Origin: Elmis aenea
Taxonomy: Eukaryota; Arthropoda; Insecta; Coleoptera; Elmidae
NCBI GenBank assembly: GCA_947652605.1
Contig: OX393576.1
Span: 60,054,966 to 60,118,965, forward strand
Length of the DNA stretch: 64,000 nucleotides
Direction: 5' to 3'
A model generated the notes under the pieces. It saw only the letters and a program-made list of their open reading frames with translations, searched no databases and had not been told where the DNA came from. Of this stretch, positions 35,829-46,868 are shown piece after piece; the stretch's first letter is position 1; the number at the start of each line of letters is the position of its first letter. A program made the translations under genes and the position numbers.

Positions 35829-36370
35829 TATATCAGACTGGCGATAGTAATTTTTTTTTTTAAGTTCATGTAATAGTTTTGTTTACTGATGCTGATAGAG
35901 AATTAAACTCTAAATCCGAAAGTGCATTAAAAAAACAACATAGGTAAGTACCTACATAGAAAAATATTTAAGAAAATGAGTTCAAAAGTTATTTATTATT
36001 TTATACAAAATCGTTGTCTTTACCTAACGATCCCTGTAGTAATTGACGTTTATAACTTGTCCAATTGTATTTTATTATTTGTCGACGATAAATCATAATT
36101 TTGTGAGCATTAACAATAAACGCCTTTATTACACACTAACAGAAGCAAAGTGACAGAAGGTTCATTTTCAATTTAATACTCACAAAATAAAGAAACACAA
36201 ATATACAAGTTAAAACTGTCAATTACTACAGCGATCGTGTTTTGTTTAGTCAAATATAACGATTTTCTGAAAAATAGTAAACTATTTAAAACTAATTTTT
36301 CTCACTAAACATTTTTCTATGTATGCTTATTTCTTAAAGCACTATGGGATATAGCCAGTCTGCCATATTT
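35826..36370. mobile_element. hAT-like MITE, 529 bp, imperfect 8-bp TSD
   Basis: 35834..36362 begins CAGACTGGCGATAG and ends ATATAGCCAGTCTG, inverted ends of the CAG/CTG type. The flanks CCGTATAT (35826..35833) and CCATATTT (36363..36370) match at six of eight positions, as in an old 8-bp duplication. Inside, TGTAGTAATTGACG near 36042 pairs with CAATTACTACAG near 36220. No coding capacity. It inserted at the right end of the foldback at 34851..35828. Confidence 0.65.
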
Positions 36371-36529
36371 TTCGTAGAAAAAAGATTTGAAGGTCATTCA
36401 ATAAGAAGTTTCCAAGATTTACTAAAGTATAAGATTTATGGGGGTTTGCTTTTAAAATAACAAAGTTACAGGGGTGCAATGGTGCTATAGAAGGAGAGCA
36501 GAATTACGTTCATTATAAAATTATATTCA
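36371..36529. other. Spacer, no gene seen
   Basis: Short spacer before the piggyBac element with nothing recognised. Confidence 0.35.
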
Positions 36530-37854
36530 TTAACCCTCGCCAGGCGGCATAATTTTACAACGTAACAGGCGGTAAAGGTACAATTGTACCTTCATATATT
36601 TTGTATGAAAATTCTTAGTAAATAAAATTTTTTTATACGACAAATGGATAATATTTAATATCTACGCATTGCTTAAGTCATGTTTTGTGATATTTTGTTT
36701 ATTTCATCACTACTTAGATATTTTGTTTTGATTCTATAACGGGCACCTGCAAAAAGATGCTGAATATTTGCGTTCTTATCACAACATAAGTAGACCTTTG
36801 ATGCACATTCAGTATTTGAAGAATCTGATTCTGAATATGAGGAAGAATCATATGTTGCATCTGATGACGAAAACTATGTACCACCAGCGGATGTTTCAGC
36901 TGAGGAAAAGTCAGACATCGAGCAAGAAATGGTCATAGAGCAGGAAAAAGAGTACGACAAGAAGAAAGCGTTGAGGATGAACCTGTATCTCAAAGTGTGG
37001 ATGACATTTGGACTGCTAAGGATGAAACTCAATAGCATAGTGATCCACTGCTAAGTACACAAACAAGATCTCGTAACATCATACGACAAAGAGGTGGGTA
37101 CAGTGAGAAAAAACAAGAGATTTATGTCAAGCAACCTGCCAAAAAAGGCCTGTAAATTAGACCAATTTTGCCTAAAATCGTGATGCAACAATCTGTTCAT
37201 ATGTGACAAAGATGAATAAATCAGTCGTGCTTTTGTCATCCATGCAAATGACGGGAGAAGTCGATGGGACACAAGCACCCAAGCCAGAAATGATCAACTA
37301 TTACAACACTTCCAAAGGCGGAGTTGATGTTATGGACAAAATGTTAGGTGAGTACACTGTGAAACGAAGAACATTGCGTTGGCCTATAGCATTTTTCCCT
37401 AACATGTTTGACGTCACTATATTAGCATTCTGCATCATCTACAGAAAACATAACCCACGGCTCAGGGCCAACGATCAACAAAGAAAGTTCCTGAAAGATT
37501 TGGCCAATCAGTTATGTACCTGCAATCGAAGCTCGTGGTACAAACCGGATGTCGATGACAAACCATTTTCTTCTATGTGCAGTAGAAACAACGTAAGACT
37601 AGGAAGTCCTGCGTAGTTTGCGCGAGACCTGTTTGCGATGACCACTCATTGTCAGTAACAAAGATAGACGTAGCATTACTTGTGAACAAAATGAATTAAA
37701 AAATGTTCTAAAATTTTCTTTTATAAATAAATGTAAATCAACTATTTCTTACTATTTTTAAAAGTAAAATACTATAAAAAAAATATTTTTTCCCCCATCA
37801 TTTCATACAAAATATATGAAGGTACAATTATTGTACCTATGCCGCCTGTTATGG
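36530..37854 (+). mobile_element. Broken piggyBac element with CCCTCGCCAGGCGGCA end
   Basis: TTAA at 36530..36533 is followed by CCCTCGCCAGGCGGCA, a clear piggyBac left end. A second internal inverted repeat (TAACAGGCGG and TATTTTGTATGAAA, 36563..36610) is matched in inverse by 37801..37852 (TTTCATACAAAATATATGAA through CCGCCTGTTA). The outermost right end and right TTAA are missing, so the right terminus is truncated. A degraded transposase lies between. Confidence 0.87.
36785..37699 (+). pseudogene. piggyBac transposase pseudogene, catalytic core deleted
   Basis: The N-terminal acidic region is readable from about 36785 (FEESDSEYEEESYVASDDEN), followed after a frame change near 36960 by DDIWTAKDETQ, where a TAG replaces the usual Trp codon, and by TQTRSRNIIRQRGG. 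Most of the DDE core is then missing between about 37100 and 37200. From 37203 a 137-codon open stretch keeps the C-terminal part: SVVLLSSMQ, YNTSKGGVDVMDKMLGEY and RRTLRWPIAFF. One more frame change near 37600 leads into the Cys-rich tail (CVVCARPVCDDHS) ending at TAA 37699. It has lost the first catalytic residues and cannot be active. It belongs to a different lineage from the pseudogene at 29755..30955. Confidence 0.9.
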
Positions 37855-39319
37855 ATGGAAAAACAACTTGACCCCTTATCTCGGAAGAGGGGAAGTATTT
37901 TTCTGAAATTTAGCTCATCTTATAATCTAGATCAAAAATTTAGAGATGTCACAAAATTTTAGCCCCCTACGGTTTCCAGAAAAAAAGTTTTTATTTATTT
38001 TCAGCAAGTCAAAAGTTATGTCTTTGTTTATCAAAATGTTTCGTTCACTCAATGTGATTTTTAAATCAATAAATAGCGATATTAGCACTTAGACACTAGG
38101 AAGTAACACTATACAAAAGTAAAACTATTTCTATCTTGCATTTAAACAAAATCCATTGGCATAAATAAATTTAATGAAAACTGATTAATTCTCCGTTAGG
38201 TGTAATAGTAAATGAATGAATACGGGCGCAATTTATCTGGTAGATACATAAGCGGGACGCTTAAGTTATCACACGAAATGGCTAACGAGATACATAAAAA
38301 ATTAATTGTACGTATTTTATGGATGCATTGCCCCTGACGAATCGTTAATTGACAACAGACCTGATACGGCCGATTGTCTATCCTACCGATTACTTTAAAC
38401 GGTTTCCAAAGCATTCGTATATCTTCTGATACATTCTTAAAATATTGATGCAAATCTTAAAACTAGAGAGCAAAATTAGATATATGATTTTTTTATGAAT
38501 AAATTGTGCGACGCTCTTCATATTCTGAATATTTGATTTTTATGTCGCAATTTAAAGAGCAAAGAATAATAAAACACTTGAACAATTTCTGTAGCTTATG
38601 TAATATTAGTCGAGTATGATAAAGCAAAGGTGGAGACGCGATAACATTTTTCAAGGTCCAACATAAAACGCGACGCTCCTTCAAAATTATTATCTGTCTC
38701 CTCATGGCCCGCGCGATTGCAGATTTTTTTTATACCTGCAGGTTATTACATCTTTTGAAGTCCCATTTTATGATGGATAAGCGCGGGGCGACGCTATACA
38801 ATTCGAGCCTCTCACGATACGCGACAAAATTTCACTCTTATAGAAAGAACATATTTCTGCTGCTTAGATTTGATATAAATGAAATGGGCAAAGCTGAAGT
38901 AGAAGCTGCTCACAATGGAAGCTTTTCAGAAACTTGATACTGTGATTTTGCGGGTTTATGCCTCCAACTATACAAACAGAAAGGAACGTGAAGCGGTTCA
39001 ATTCAGGTTATTCAGAGGCAGAGGCGAGCAGTTTCTGTTGAAAACTTGATAAGTTAGGAGAGCTCTTCTGACGTCTTGATTGCATACAACACATGAAACA
39101 GAAACTTTCACAGAAGAAAATGAGATAATAAAATGAAGTTTATATTATTGCTCCTTACCTTACATGATACTCCCATGAATTAAATAATGCGACATTGTTT
39201 TGGAGGTATACCAGTGAATCATTCTTTTTTAGTTTGTGTCCATAAAATACAAAATTTTTGTAAATTTTTAAGTAATTTATTACGATCAAGCAAATGCTAA
39301 GATTTTTGCATGTAGTTGG
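37855..39319. other. Intergenic sequence, no gene seen
   Basis: 38200-38410 and 38690-38820 are less AT-rich than average. Short ORFs overlap on both strands (38196..38453 -, 38493..38705 -, 38704..38937 +), and none has a recognisable domain. Confidence 0.4.
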
Positions 39320-39602
39320 TTAACCCTCACTTTACCTTATTTTTTTTAGGAAACATCATACCACTATTGACCCTCAAAGCTCTTTACTGTGCAGAATCCC
39401 GATTATTAGGTAAAAAATTATTCCAAGCTTGGTATACATTGTTTTAACAACTTATGGTTGCCTCAAATACTGAAAAATATTTACTAGTAATTAATTTTAA
39501 ATAATAATAAAAAACATTTATTAGAGGTGTATATTACATTTGCATTCCAAACTAGCAATTGATTGGTGATTATTACATAGAAAGCGACTGTAATGGTTGC
39601 AG
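39320..39602. mobile_element. Solo end of the 29510 piggyBac family
   Basis: TTAACCCTCACTTTACC at 39320 begins about 280 bp that parallel 29510..29805. Shared landmarks are CAAAGCTCTTTACT, TTCCAAGCTTGGTATACATT against the TTGTTATACATT version, TGATTATTACA and TGCAATGGTTGCA/TGTAATGGTTGCA. The rest of the element is absent. One end only, no gene. Confidence 0.8.
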
Positions 39603-39699
39603 GGTAAGCAAAATTTCATATTGCAAGTGAAATAATTAATTAATTTTTCGATATTAAAATATAAAACTTGAGATGTAGTTTAGACCAATAAATTTATTA

Positions 39700-39940
39700 T
39701 CGGGGGTAATTACACGAAAACTTTGTTTTTAGCCGGACAAACTTGCGTTGCTACGAAAGTTTGGTTGCTAGGAAAGTCGACGAGACAAAACTGTCTGATA
39801 AAACAACGAGTCCGTAGGACGAATTGTTTTATCTTTGACAGTTGTCGAGTCAAAAGTTGCCCAATAGCAACTAAACTTGAGTTTAGTAAAAGCAAGTTTG
39901 TCCAGGATAAAAACAAAGCTCGAGTGTAATTCGGTACGAT
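39700..39940. repeat. Compact foldback repeat, arms of about 110 bp, 3-base centre
   Basis: The two halves are diverged inverse copies meeting at GTCC-GTA-GGAC (39810..39820). Matching landmarks include TAATTACAC / GTGTAATT at the outside, ACTTTGTTTTTAGCCGGACA / TGTCCAGGATAAAAACAAAG and GATAAAACAA / TTGTTTTATC next to the centre. Overlapping 68-codon ORFs on both strands are by-products of the symmetry. Confidence 0.8.
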
Positions 39941-40346
39941 AACTGCACGAATAAATTATAACCTATAATAACTAACAAAACGTCAAAATCTTTTAGTCAT
40001 AAGTCGGTTGCATGGTAACAAAAGATACATGCAAAAATGCAAGTGGATATTTAGTTAGGTACCTTTTTATCCGCTGTCATAACGACAAAACGTGACGTCA
40101 TTATGGAGAATTTAACATATGAGTGCAGTTATCATATTTAAAATTAGAATTTAAATGAATATATGAACGTCCGTTGTATTTTAGTTGCAAAATCGATGAA
40201 ATAATAAAACTCTGGTATTACTGGACGGTATCCTTATTTATTTACGTTTATTGAAATCTTACGTTTCGCTCATGATTTTTATGAGCTTCTTCAGGGATTA
40301 AGAACGTCGTTTTTAACAAAGATATGTTGGAAATGTTGCATACAAA
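39941..40346. other. Spacer with possible retroelement-like hairpin sequence
   Basis: TTTCGCTCATGATTTTTATG and AGCTTCTTCAGG near 40265-40297 are of the kind seen at the ends of some insect retroelements, but I cannot assign a family. No ORF. Confidence 0.3.
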
Positions 40347-40560
40347 ATTTGGCGTGGATTTTCGGAAACCATGAAAAATATTGTATGTGATGAATAAATA
40401 CATACTTAAAAGGTCTCGATTTTACGTTTTTTGATACTAGGATTACCTGTTACATCAAAATTTTGGCGTGGATTTTTGGAAACCATGAAAAATATTGTTT
40501 ATGATGAATAAATATAATTAAAGGTCTTGATTTTACGTTTTTAGATACTAGGATTACATA
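40347..40560 (+). repeat. Tandem duplication, two copies of a 114-bp unit
   Basis: TTTGGCGTGGATTTTCGGAA at 40349 recurs as TTTTGGCGTGGATTTTTGGA at 40461, followed in both by AACCATGAAAAATATTGT, ATGATGAATAAATA and GATACTAGGATTAC. The spacing is 114 bp. Confidence 0.88.
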
Positions 40561-41945
40561 ACAGAACACAATGATTATTAAGATAAAATTTAAAAAGACG
40601 AACACATTAAACACGTTAAAATTAACGTTTTTAATGTGTCAGTATATTTTTTCCGACTCCGACTCCGACTCCACTGACCAGAAATTCCTTCTAAACTCCG
40701 ACTCCGACTCCACAGCGCTGGCTTGGAACATGCATTTACGGTCTGCAAAACACGCTTCGATGACAAAATGTGTGGTTATGAAGCTGATGAGTATAAATGT
40801 GAATAACTACCAATTTTTGAATAGTTTTTGGACTGATTTGTGTCATTTATTGCATTTCATAAAATAATGATTCCTATTTCACAAATTATTTTAGTGGTTG
40901 ATGTTTGTGAAAGATTAATAAAATACGTCTGCTCAAAAAGACCTAAAAAGGGTTTCGTTTACATTGCTTAGTACGTTTTTTATTTGTTAATATAAAACTC
41001 ATGATTACTGTTAGCGAATGCGTGGCGATTTTAGAAATAAAATTGATAGTTTCAATATAAAAATAGATTGCAAAAATTTAAGCTGAATTGTTCAGTTTGG
41101 AATACAAAATACAACTTAACTTCTAACCAACATATACTCCGCAGACACATCAATACTTATAATCCAATAAACATTTAAACCCTGATGAACAATAATTTAT
41201 GATCCCAACTTATAACTACGGCCTCGTCTTGAATGTACTGACACTAGAACGACTCGTCAGAGCGCTAACAATACGGAATACGTAATACAATATATTACTT
41301 ATTTAATTTACCATTGCGCCTGACGGAGTATCTATTGAGCTTGAACGTAAGATAACATTTAGCAAATTCTTTCACCTACAGTATTTTAGGAGTAGCATCA
41401 ATAAACAGTAAACCTTGTTCGTAGAAACCCTTTAACTTGCTATTTATCAAGTTGACATAAACATTTACTGTAAAAAAAGCACTCCCAATATTTTAGACAT
41501 TATGTTTTCCGTTATTGACGTGTTTATTGAAGTCAGAACATTAGGCTGTTTGAAAAGGTTCTTTTCAAGTCTGCGTTGTTTGCTTTATATTACATCGACA
41601 ACTCCTCAACTTTCATAAATATTCCTTTTAACAGTAACTGTCACATGCAGCAACAGAATTTCCATAAATTGCATGGTTTTCCTAAGTAGAACTTTATCAC
41701 AGTCATAAACAAGAAAGTCGAATAAAGTGTTGCGCACATTTATTTCGTCCTTTTTAGTTTTTCTTCGGTATAATAACAAGAAGGCTAAGCCGAAAAGTTT
41801 TTTCAGTTATTAAGTTCTTGAGTTATACCAAATATAAAACAAGTTGCTCATATTTTTAAGAAATTTAAATGAAGTCGAATACCCTAACTTGAATTTTATC
41901 AAATTTGTTGGAGGTAGCCGTATTTTTTAACATGAACTAATTTTG
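40561..41945. other. Intergenic sequence, no gene seen
   Basis: The ORF 40571..40867 (+) crosses a hexamer microsatellite and has no other support. The rest is AT-rich spacer. Confidence 0.45.
40653..40711 (+). repeat. CCGACT hexamer microsatellite in two tracts
   Basis: Just over three units of CCGACT at 40653..40672 and about two and a half at 40696..40711, split by 23 bases. It gives Asp-Ser repeats in one frame by chance. Confidence 0.85.
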
Positions 41946-41953
41946 CTTCAGCT

Positions 41954-43186
41954 CAGGGCCGCCGAGAGGGGGTGACATCGAAATTAGTTGTCATGAACCC
42001 GGCATCAAAATGGGCCTGACCGTCGGGCCCGGACCGTCTAGCCCGGACCGTCGGGCCTCGACTGTCACATAACTGTGTTTGTAATGCAAGAAGTCCATTT
42101 ATTATTCAATAATTTGTGACTCAACTCCAGATTCGTCACAAACCGAACAAATTGTTTTAATAGTATGCTGTTTTCAAAGATTCTTTAACTCAAAATTGGA
42201 TAATACTTGAAAGGTTTATAGATTTTTTAAAAATTTATCACAAAACTGGAGAAGAAATAGCAAACAAATTATTAGAACGTGTCAATCAACTAGAAATTGA
42301 CATACAAGACTGCAGGGGTCAGGGATATGACATTGCTGCAAATATGAGTGGAAAAATTAAAGGTATTTGGTGTTTTATTGAAAAAGAAAATAAAACGTCT
42401 CTTTATTCTACGTGCCGCACATTCACTAAATTTGCTAGGCGTAAATACAGCTAAATGTTGTTCGGGAAGTACAACATATTTTGGAAACTTGGAGCGGCGT
42501 TTATTTGCATTTTTTAGCTTAAGTCCAATGAGATAGCAAATTTTATTTAAAAATCTGGCCGCTCTCCTCATGGTCTCAAACTCGCTGGAGTTGTAGAATA
42601 GGTGCGCTTCGACCGGTTGCTCAGAAGTTTCCAAGTATTTTAATAGTTTTAGAGGATGTAATTTCCACTGGGAAATTATCAAATGAAGGTGTCTTTGAGG
42701 GTGCTGCCCTAAAACGATATTTTTCAAGATTCAATGCAACACTTTTTGCACAATTTGGTTTAAAATTTTAGCTTCCATTGACGAACGAAACAAAATATTG
42801 AAATCTAGTACCATATCGATTGATGTTGCAACAGCAAACATTGACTTTCTTTTGAAAGAAGTTGAACATTTTGGAAAAAAATGGCAAGAAGTTCTTTCTA
42901 AAGCTACTTTTGTTGCAATTGGGTATAATCCCAAATGTCGAAAAACGGTCTAAGGCGAAGACAATAAGGCCAGCAGATGAAGAAAGTGCCGATGGGGATG
43001 ACATATCATTTAATTTGTATTTTGTGTGGTATGAAATGCATCAAATTTTGATTTTATTTTACACTTTCTATTAATAAACGTTTAATTTTGTATTTAACTC
43101 ATTTATTAAACAAAAGTGATGAACTTTTTAGTGGGGCCCGGACTACAGACTTATCACGGGCTCGAACATTTCTCTCAGCGTTCCTG
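41954..43186 (+). mobile_element. hAT element of the ZMYM-like type, decayed
   Basis: The left end CAGGGCCGCCGAGAGGGGG is typical of this hAT group. The right end CTCTCAGCGTTCCTG at 43172..43186 is its diverged inverse, matching 12 of 15 bases to the expected CTCTCGGCGGCCCTG. The flanks CTTCAGCT (41946..41953) and TTTCCACT (43187..43194) agree at five of eight positions, consistent with an old duplication but not proof of one. A CCCGGACCGTC repeat near 42028-42050 and GGGGCCCGGACTAC near 43134 lie subterminally. It carries a broken transposase. Confidence 0.75.
42160..43060 (+). pseudogene. ZMYM1-like hAT transposase pseudogene
   Basis: Plus-strand fragments in the right order for a ZMYM1-like hAT transposase are visible. 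They are FLKIYHKTGEEIANKLLERV and DIQDCRGQGYDIAANMSG (about 42210-42340), then AAHSLNLLGVNTAKCC (near 42415-42460, in the open stretch 42348..42536) followed by YFGNLERRLFAFFS. From about 42780 come RNKILKSSTISIDVATANI, FLLKEVEHFGKKWQEVLSKA and a short tail. Parts of the middle and the whole N-terminal zinc-finger region are missing, and at least three frame changes or stops occur. The minus-strand ORF 42290..42727, though longer, is a shadow. The element could not have moved itself in this state. Confidence 0.85.
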
Positions 43187-43194
43187 TTTCCACT

Positions 43195-44755
43195 AGAAAC
43201 TATTTTTCATGCCACTGATATATTTCAAATATAACTTTTTTCAAAAATTCAAACCAGAAATTTCTAAATTTTTAATGCATTTACCTATAGCAATTTTAAA
43301 TAAACCCATATTCAAAATAACTTCGTTATTAGTTTCTGCAAGTAATAGGTATGTTATTGCGCGTTGCACCTAGAGATTTTCATTTAGTGCTTCGGCATTT
43401 CAAACACGTTTTGATTGCAATATTGAAGCTAGCTCATATACATGCAATGAATTTACGTTGCCTTGAATACCCAGGTATGTCAACATGAGACAAATGGATG
43501 CCCATTGCATTTCCTGCCATGATGATAATTAGTTCCTGCATAATACAAGTTTGTTAGAAATACGTTATTGGGTAAATGTTTAATTACATTTTCGCCTATA
43601 GGTGCGGTGCAATTTAATACATAGCAACTAAATAGACTATTAAATACTATAAATACTCAAAGTATTTGAATTTAATTTTGCTTTTAACCATCAACAAATT
43701 TTGTTTGATCGTTTTACTAAACGATAAAAAAAATGTGTGTTTTTAAACAAACTTAAGCTGGAAAAGCATTGCTTATGGTGTTCTTAAAGTTTTTGGAATA
43801 TTTGAAGACCATTGCAAAATTTTAAATTTTTGTCAATAACACTTGTAACGATTTTGAAAACTTTGAAGAGCTGTTTTAGACCTTTTTGAGCAAACTTTAT
43901 CTGGAAATGCGGGTGCCTTTAAAGTTTTTAGATAAAATGGAGATAATTGCAAAATTTTTATCAAAGACTGTAGCCAACATAAATATTGTAAATTTAAGAA
44001 AATGGCTACAAATGCCATACACACGTTTTTTATATAAAAAAAATAATATTTAGTATTTCAACCAACTGAGGGTATATATTTGTTATTTAAAAATAGTCGA
44101 AGGTATGAGAAAACTTATCAGTAGTTTTTAATTTTTGAAATTACCGCGTGTTTCGTGATGCTAAACGTTTCTCAATTTATGTTTTGAATTTTGCATTTAT
44201 TGAAAGATTATTTCAATTTATGAGGCAAGCATTTCTTATTTTACCCAGAATGACGTTATTAAGGCTGTTATAGCTTTTTAAAATCATTTAAGATCAGCTG
44301 TTATAGCCGAATGAATGTAAACGTGCTTCAAATACGGACATCAAATGTACGCTATATTGTTGATGAGTTAGAAGGAAATAGATTTTCTATTGGACGTTGT
44401 TGATTATATCTAGTTACGAAATTTAAGGCGTTGGTTGTTTCTTTTTAACACATTGGTGTAACAGTCGCATATGTCGTAGCGTTCTAGCCACCTCCTTTAT
44501 GTGCTCCTGGTACAACATTTAAGTAGAAAATGTAACCACTAGAGATCGCAGCCTACACGATTTTGGAATTTATAATGTATAGCCCAGTATTTACTCTTAA
44601 CTAATATGTGATATCTTGATTTGCTTTAATAAAAAATCTAAAAATTGGTGGTAAACTAATATAAATAATACGGAGTATCAACTTGAAATAAAACATATTT
44701 TTTTGTTTTCATTAGTTAAGTACTTAATTATTATATTCTTTGGCAATTATTGTAA
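43195..44755. other. Intergenic sequence, no gene seen
   Basis: AT-rich. 43740-43850 and 43885-43990 share AAAGTTTTT, ATTGCAAAATTTT and TGTA-ACGAT/AGCC motifs, perhaps an old duplication. No gene. Confidence 0.45.
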
Positions 44756-46502
44756 CAAGAGTTCGCTCGCAAAAATAAAAACATCTCGGTCTACAAAAAA
44801 ATTCGTAACTCCGTTATTAGCGGGCCGAAACTTTTGATTCGGTGTTTAAAATGTAGCTAAAAGACTGGCGCATCCAACGATGCAAAGAAAGTGCAAATAA
44901 AACACATTTTGATATCATCCACGGCCGTCTGAAAAATGTCCGGCAATATGCCAAGAGTTCGCTCGCAAAAATAAAAACATCTCGGTCTACAAAAAAATTC
45001 GTAACTCCGTTATTAGCGGGCCGAAAATTTTGATTCGGTGTTCAAAATGTAGCTAAAAGACTGGCGCATCCAAAGATGTAAAGAAAGTGCAAATAAAACA
45101 CATTTTGATATCATCCACGGCCGTCTGAAAAAGGTCCGGCAATATGCCAAGAGTTCGCTCGCAAAAATAAAAACATCTCGGTCTACAAAAAAATTCGTAA
45201 CTCCGTTATTAGCGGGCCGAAAATTTTGATTCGGTGTTCAAAATGTAGCTAAAAGACTGGCGCATCCAACGATGTAAAGAAAGTGCAAATAAAACACTTT
45301 TTGATATCATCCACGGCTGTCTGAAAAAGGTCCGGCAATATGCCAGTTCGCTCGCAAAAATAAAAACATCTCATTCTACAAAAAAATTCGTAACTCCGTT
45401 ATTAGCGGGCCGAAAATTTTGATTCGGTGTTCAAAATGTAGCTAAGAGACTGGCGCATCCAACGATGTAAAGAAAGTGCAAATAAAACACATTTTGATAT
45501 CATCCACGGCCGTCTGAAAAAGGTCCGGCAATATGCCAAGAGTTCGCTCGCAAAAATAAAAACATCTCGGTCTACAAAAAAATTCGTAACTCCGTTATTA
45601 GCGGGCCGAAAATTTTGATTCGGTGTTCAAAATGTAGCTAAAAGACTGGCGCATCCAACGATGTAAAGAAAGTGCAAATAAAACACAGTTTGATATCATC
45701 CACGGCCGTCTGAAAAAGGGCCGGCAATATGCCAAGAATTCGCTCGCAAAAATAAAAACATCTCGGTCTACAAAAAAATTCGTAACTCCGTTATTAGCCA
45801 GCCGAAAATTTTGATTCGGTGTTTAAAATGTAGCTAAAAGACTGGCGCATCCAACGATGTAAAGAAAGTGCAAATAAAACTCTTTTTGATATCATCCACG
45901 GCCGTCTGAAAAAGGTCCGGCAATATGCCAAGAGTTCGCTCGCAAAAATAAAAACATCTCGGTCTACAAAAAAATTCGTAACTCCGTTATTAGCGTCCCG
46001 AAAATTTTGATTCGGTGTTTAAAATGTAGCAAAAAGACTGGCGCATCCAACGATGTAAAGAAAGTGCAAATAAAACACAGTTTGATATCATCCACGGCCG
46101 TCTGAAAAAGGTCCGGCAATATTCTAAGAGTTCGCTCGCAAAAATAAAAACATCTCGGTCTATAAAAAAATTCGTAACTCCGTTATTAGCGGGCCGAAAA
46201 TTTTGATTCGGTGTTCAAAATGTAGCTAAAAGACTGGCGCATCCAACGATGTAAAGAAAGTGCAAATAAAACACAGTTTGATATCATCCACGGCCGTCTG
46301 AAAAAGGGCCGGCAATATGCCAAGAGTTCGCTCGCAAAAATAAAAACATCTCGGTCTACAAAAAAATTCGTAACTCCGTTATTAGCGGGCCGAAAATTTT
46401 GATTCGGTGTTTAAAATGTAGCTAAAAGACTGGCGCATCCAACGATGTAAAGAAAGTGCAAATAAATCACAGTTTGATATCATCCACGGCCGTCTGAAAA
46501 AA
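44756..46502 (+). repeat. Satellite block 1, nine monomers
   Basis: Monomers start at 44761, 44957, 45153, 45346, 45542, 45738, 45934, 46130 and 46326. The third is the 193-bp form. The last is cut after about 177 bp at the spacer junction. The left boundary is a soft match (GGCAATTATTGTAACAAGAG), so the first unit may begin with a decayed partial copy. Confidence 0.95.
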
Positions 46503-46868
46503 GTCCTTTCAAAAGGTCATACTTGTGCTACTTGTCATACTTGTGATCGCGTTGGCTATGAGATTGTGTAGGGAAAAAATCAAAGTTTGTTATTGTTTTT
46601 AATCAAGGAAAACTGGAAAAAAAGAAAAGGTGCCCATAAAGAGATAGAGAAAAGGCTAAAAGTAGGTACTTCACGAAGTTGTCAAAAAATAATTCAAGTT
46701 AAGTGATTTGTTTGCTTTAGCTTCTAAAGTTAGTGCACCTGATGTTGAAAAATCATTGATCAAGAATAGCATTCATCAAATTCGACAAAAGATGACAATC
46801 TAATCTGCCCCATTGAAACGGACAAAATTGAAACGTCGATTATCAACGCAAAGTCTTCATGTTCATAT
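46503..46868 (+). repeat. Spacer 1 of the higher-order repeat
   Basis: 366 bp beginning GTCCTTTCAAAAGGTCATAC and ending at TTCATGTTCATAT. It contains ACTTGTGCTACTTGTCATAC, which could code for a Cys-rich stretch, and short open segments, but no intact ORF. It is likely transposon-derived (see 56530..56721). Confidence 0.9.

Noticed and set aside
39790..39840. Hammerhead-ribozyme-like string (CTGATA...GAGTCCGTAGGACGAA)
   Set aside because: The GAGTCC..GGACGAA part resembles a hammerhead stem II, but the required CTGANGA core is not there (CTGATAAAACAAC instead), and the sequence is fully explained as the centre of a foldback repeat.
42290..42727. 145-codon minus-strand ORF
   Set aside because: It is a shadow of the plus-strand ZMYM-like hAT pseudogene.
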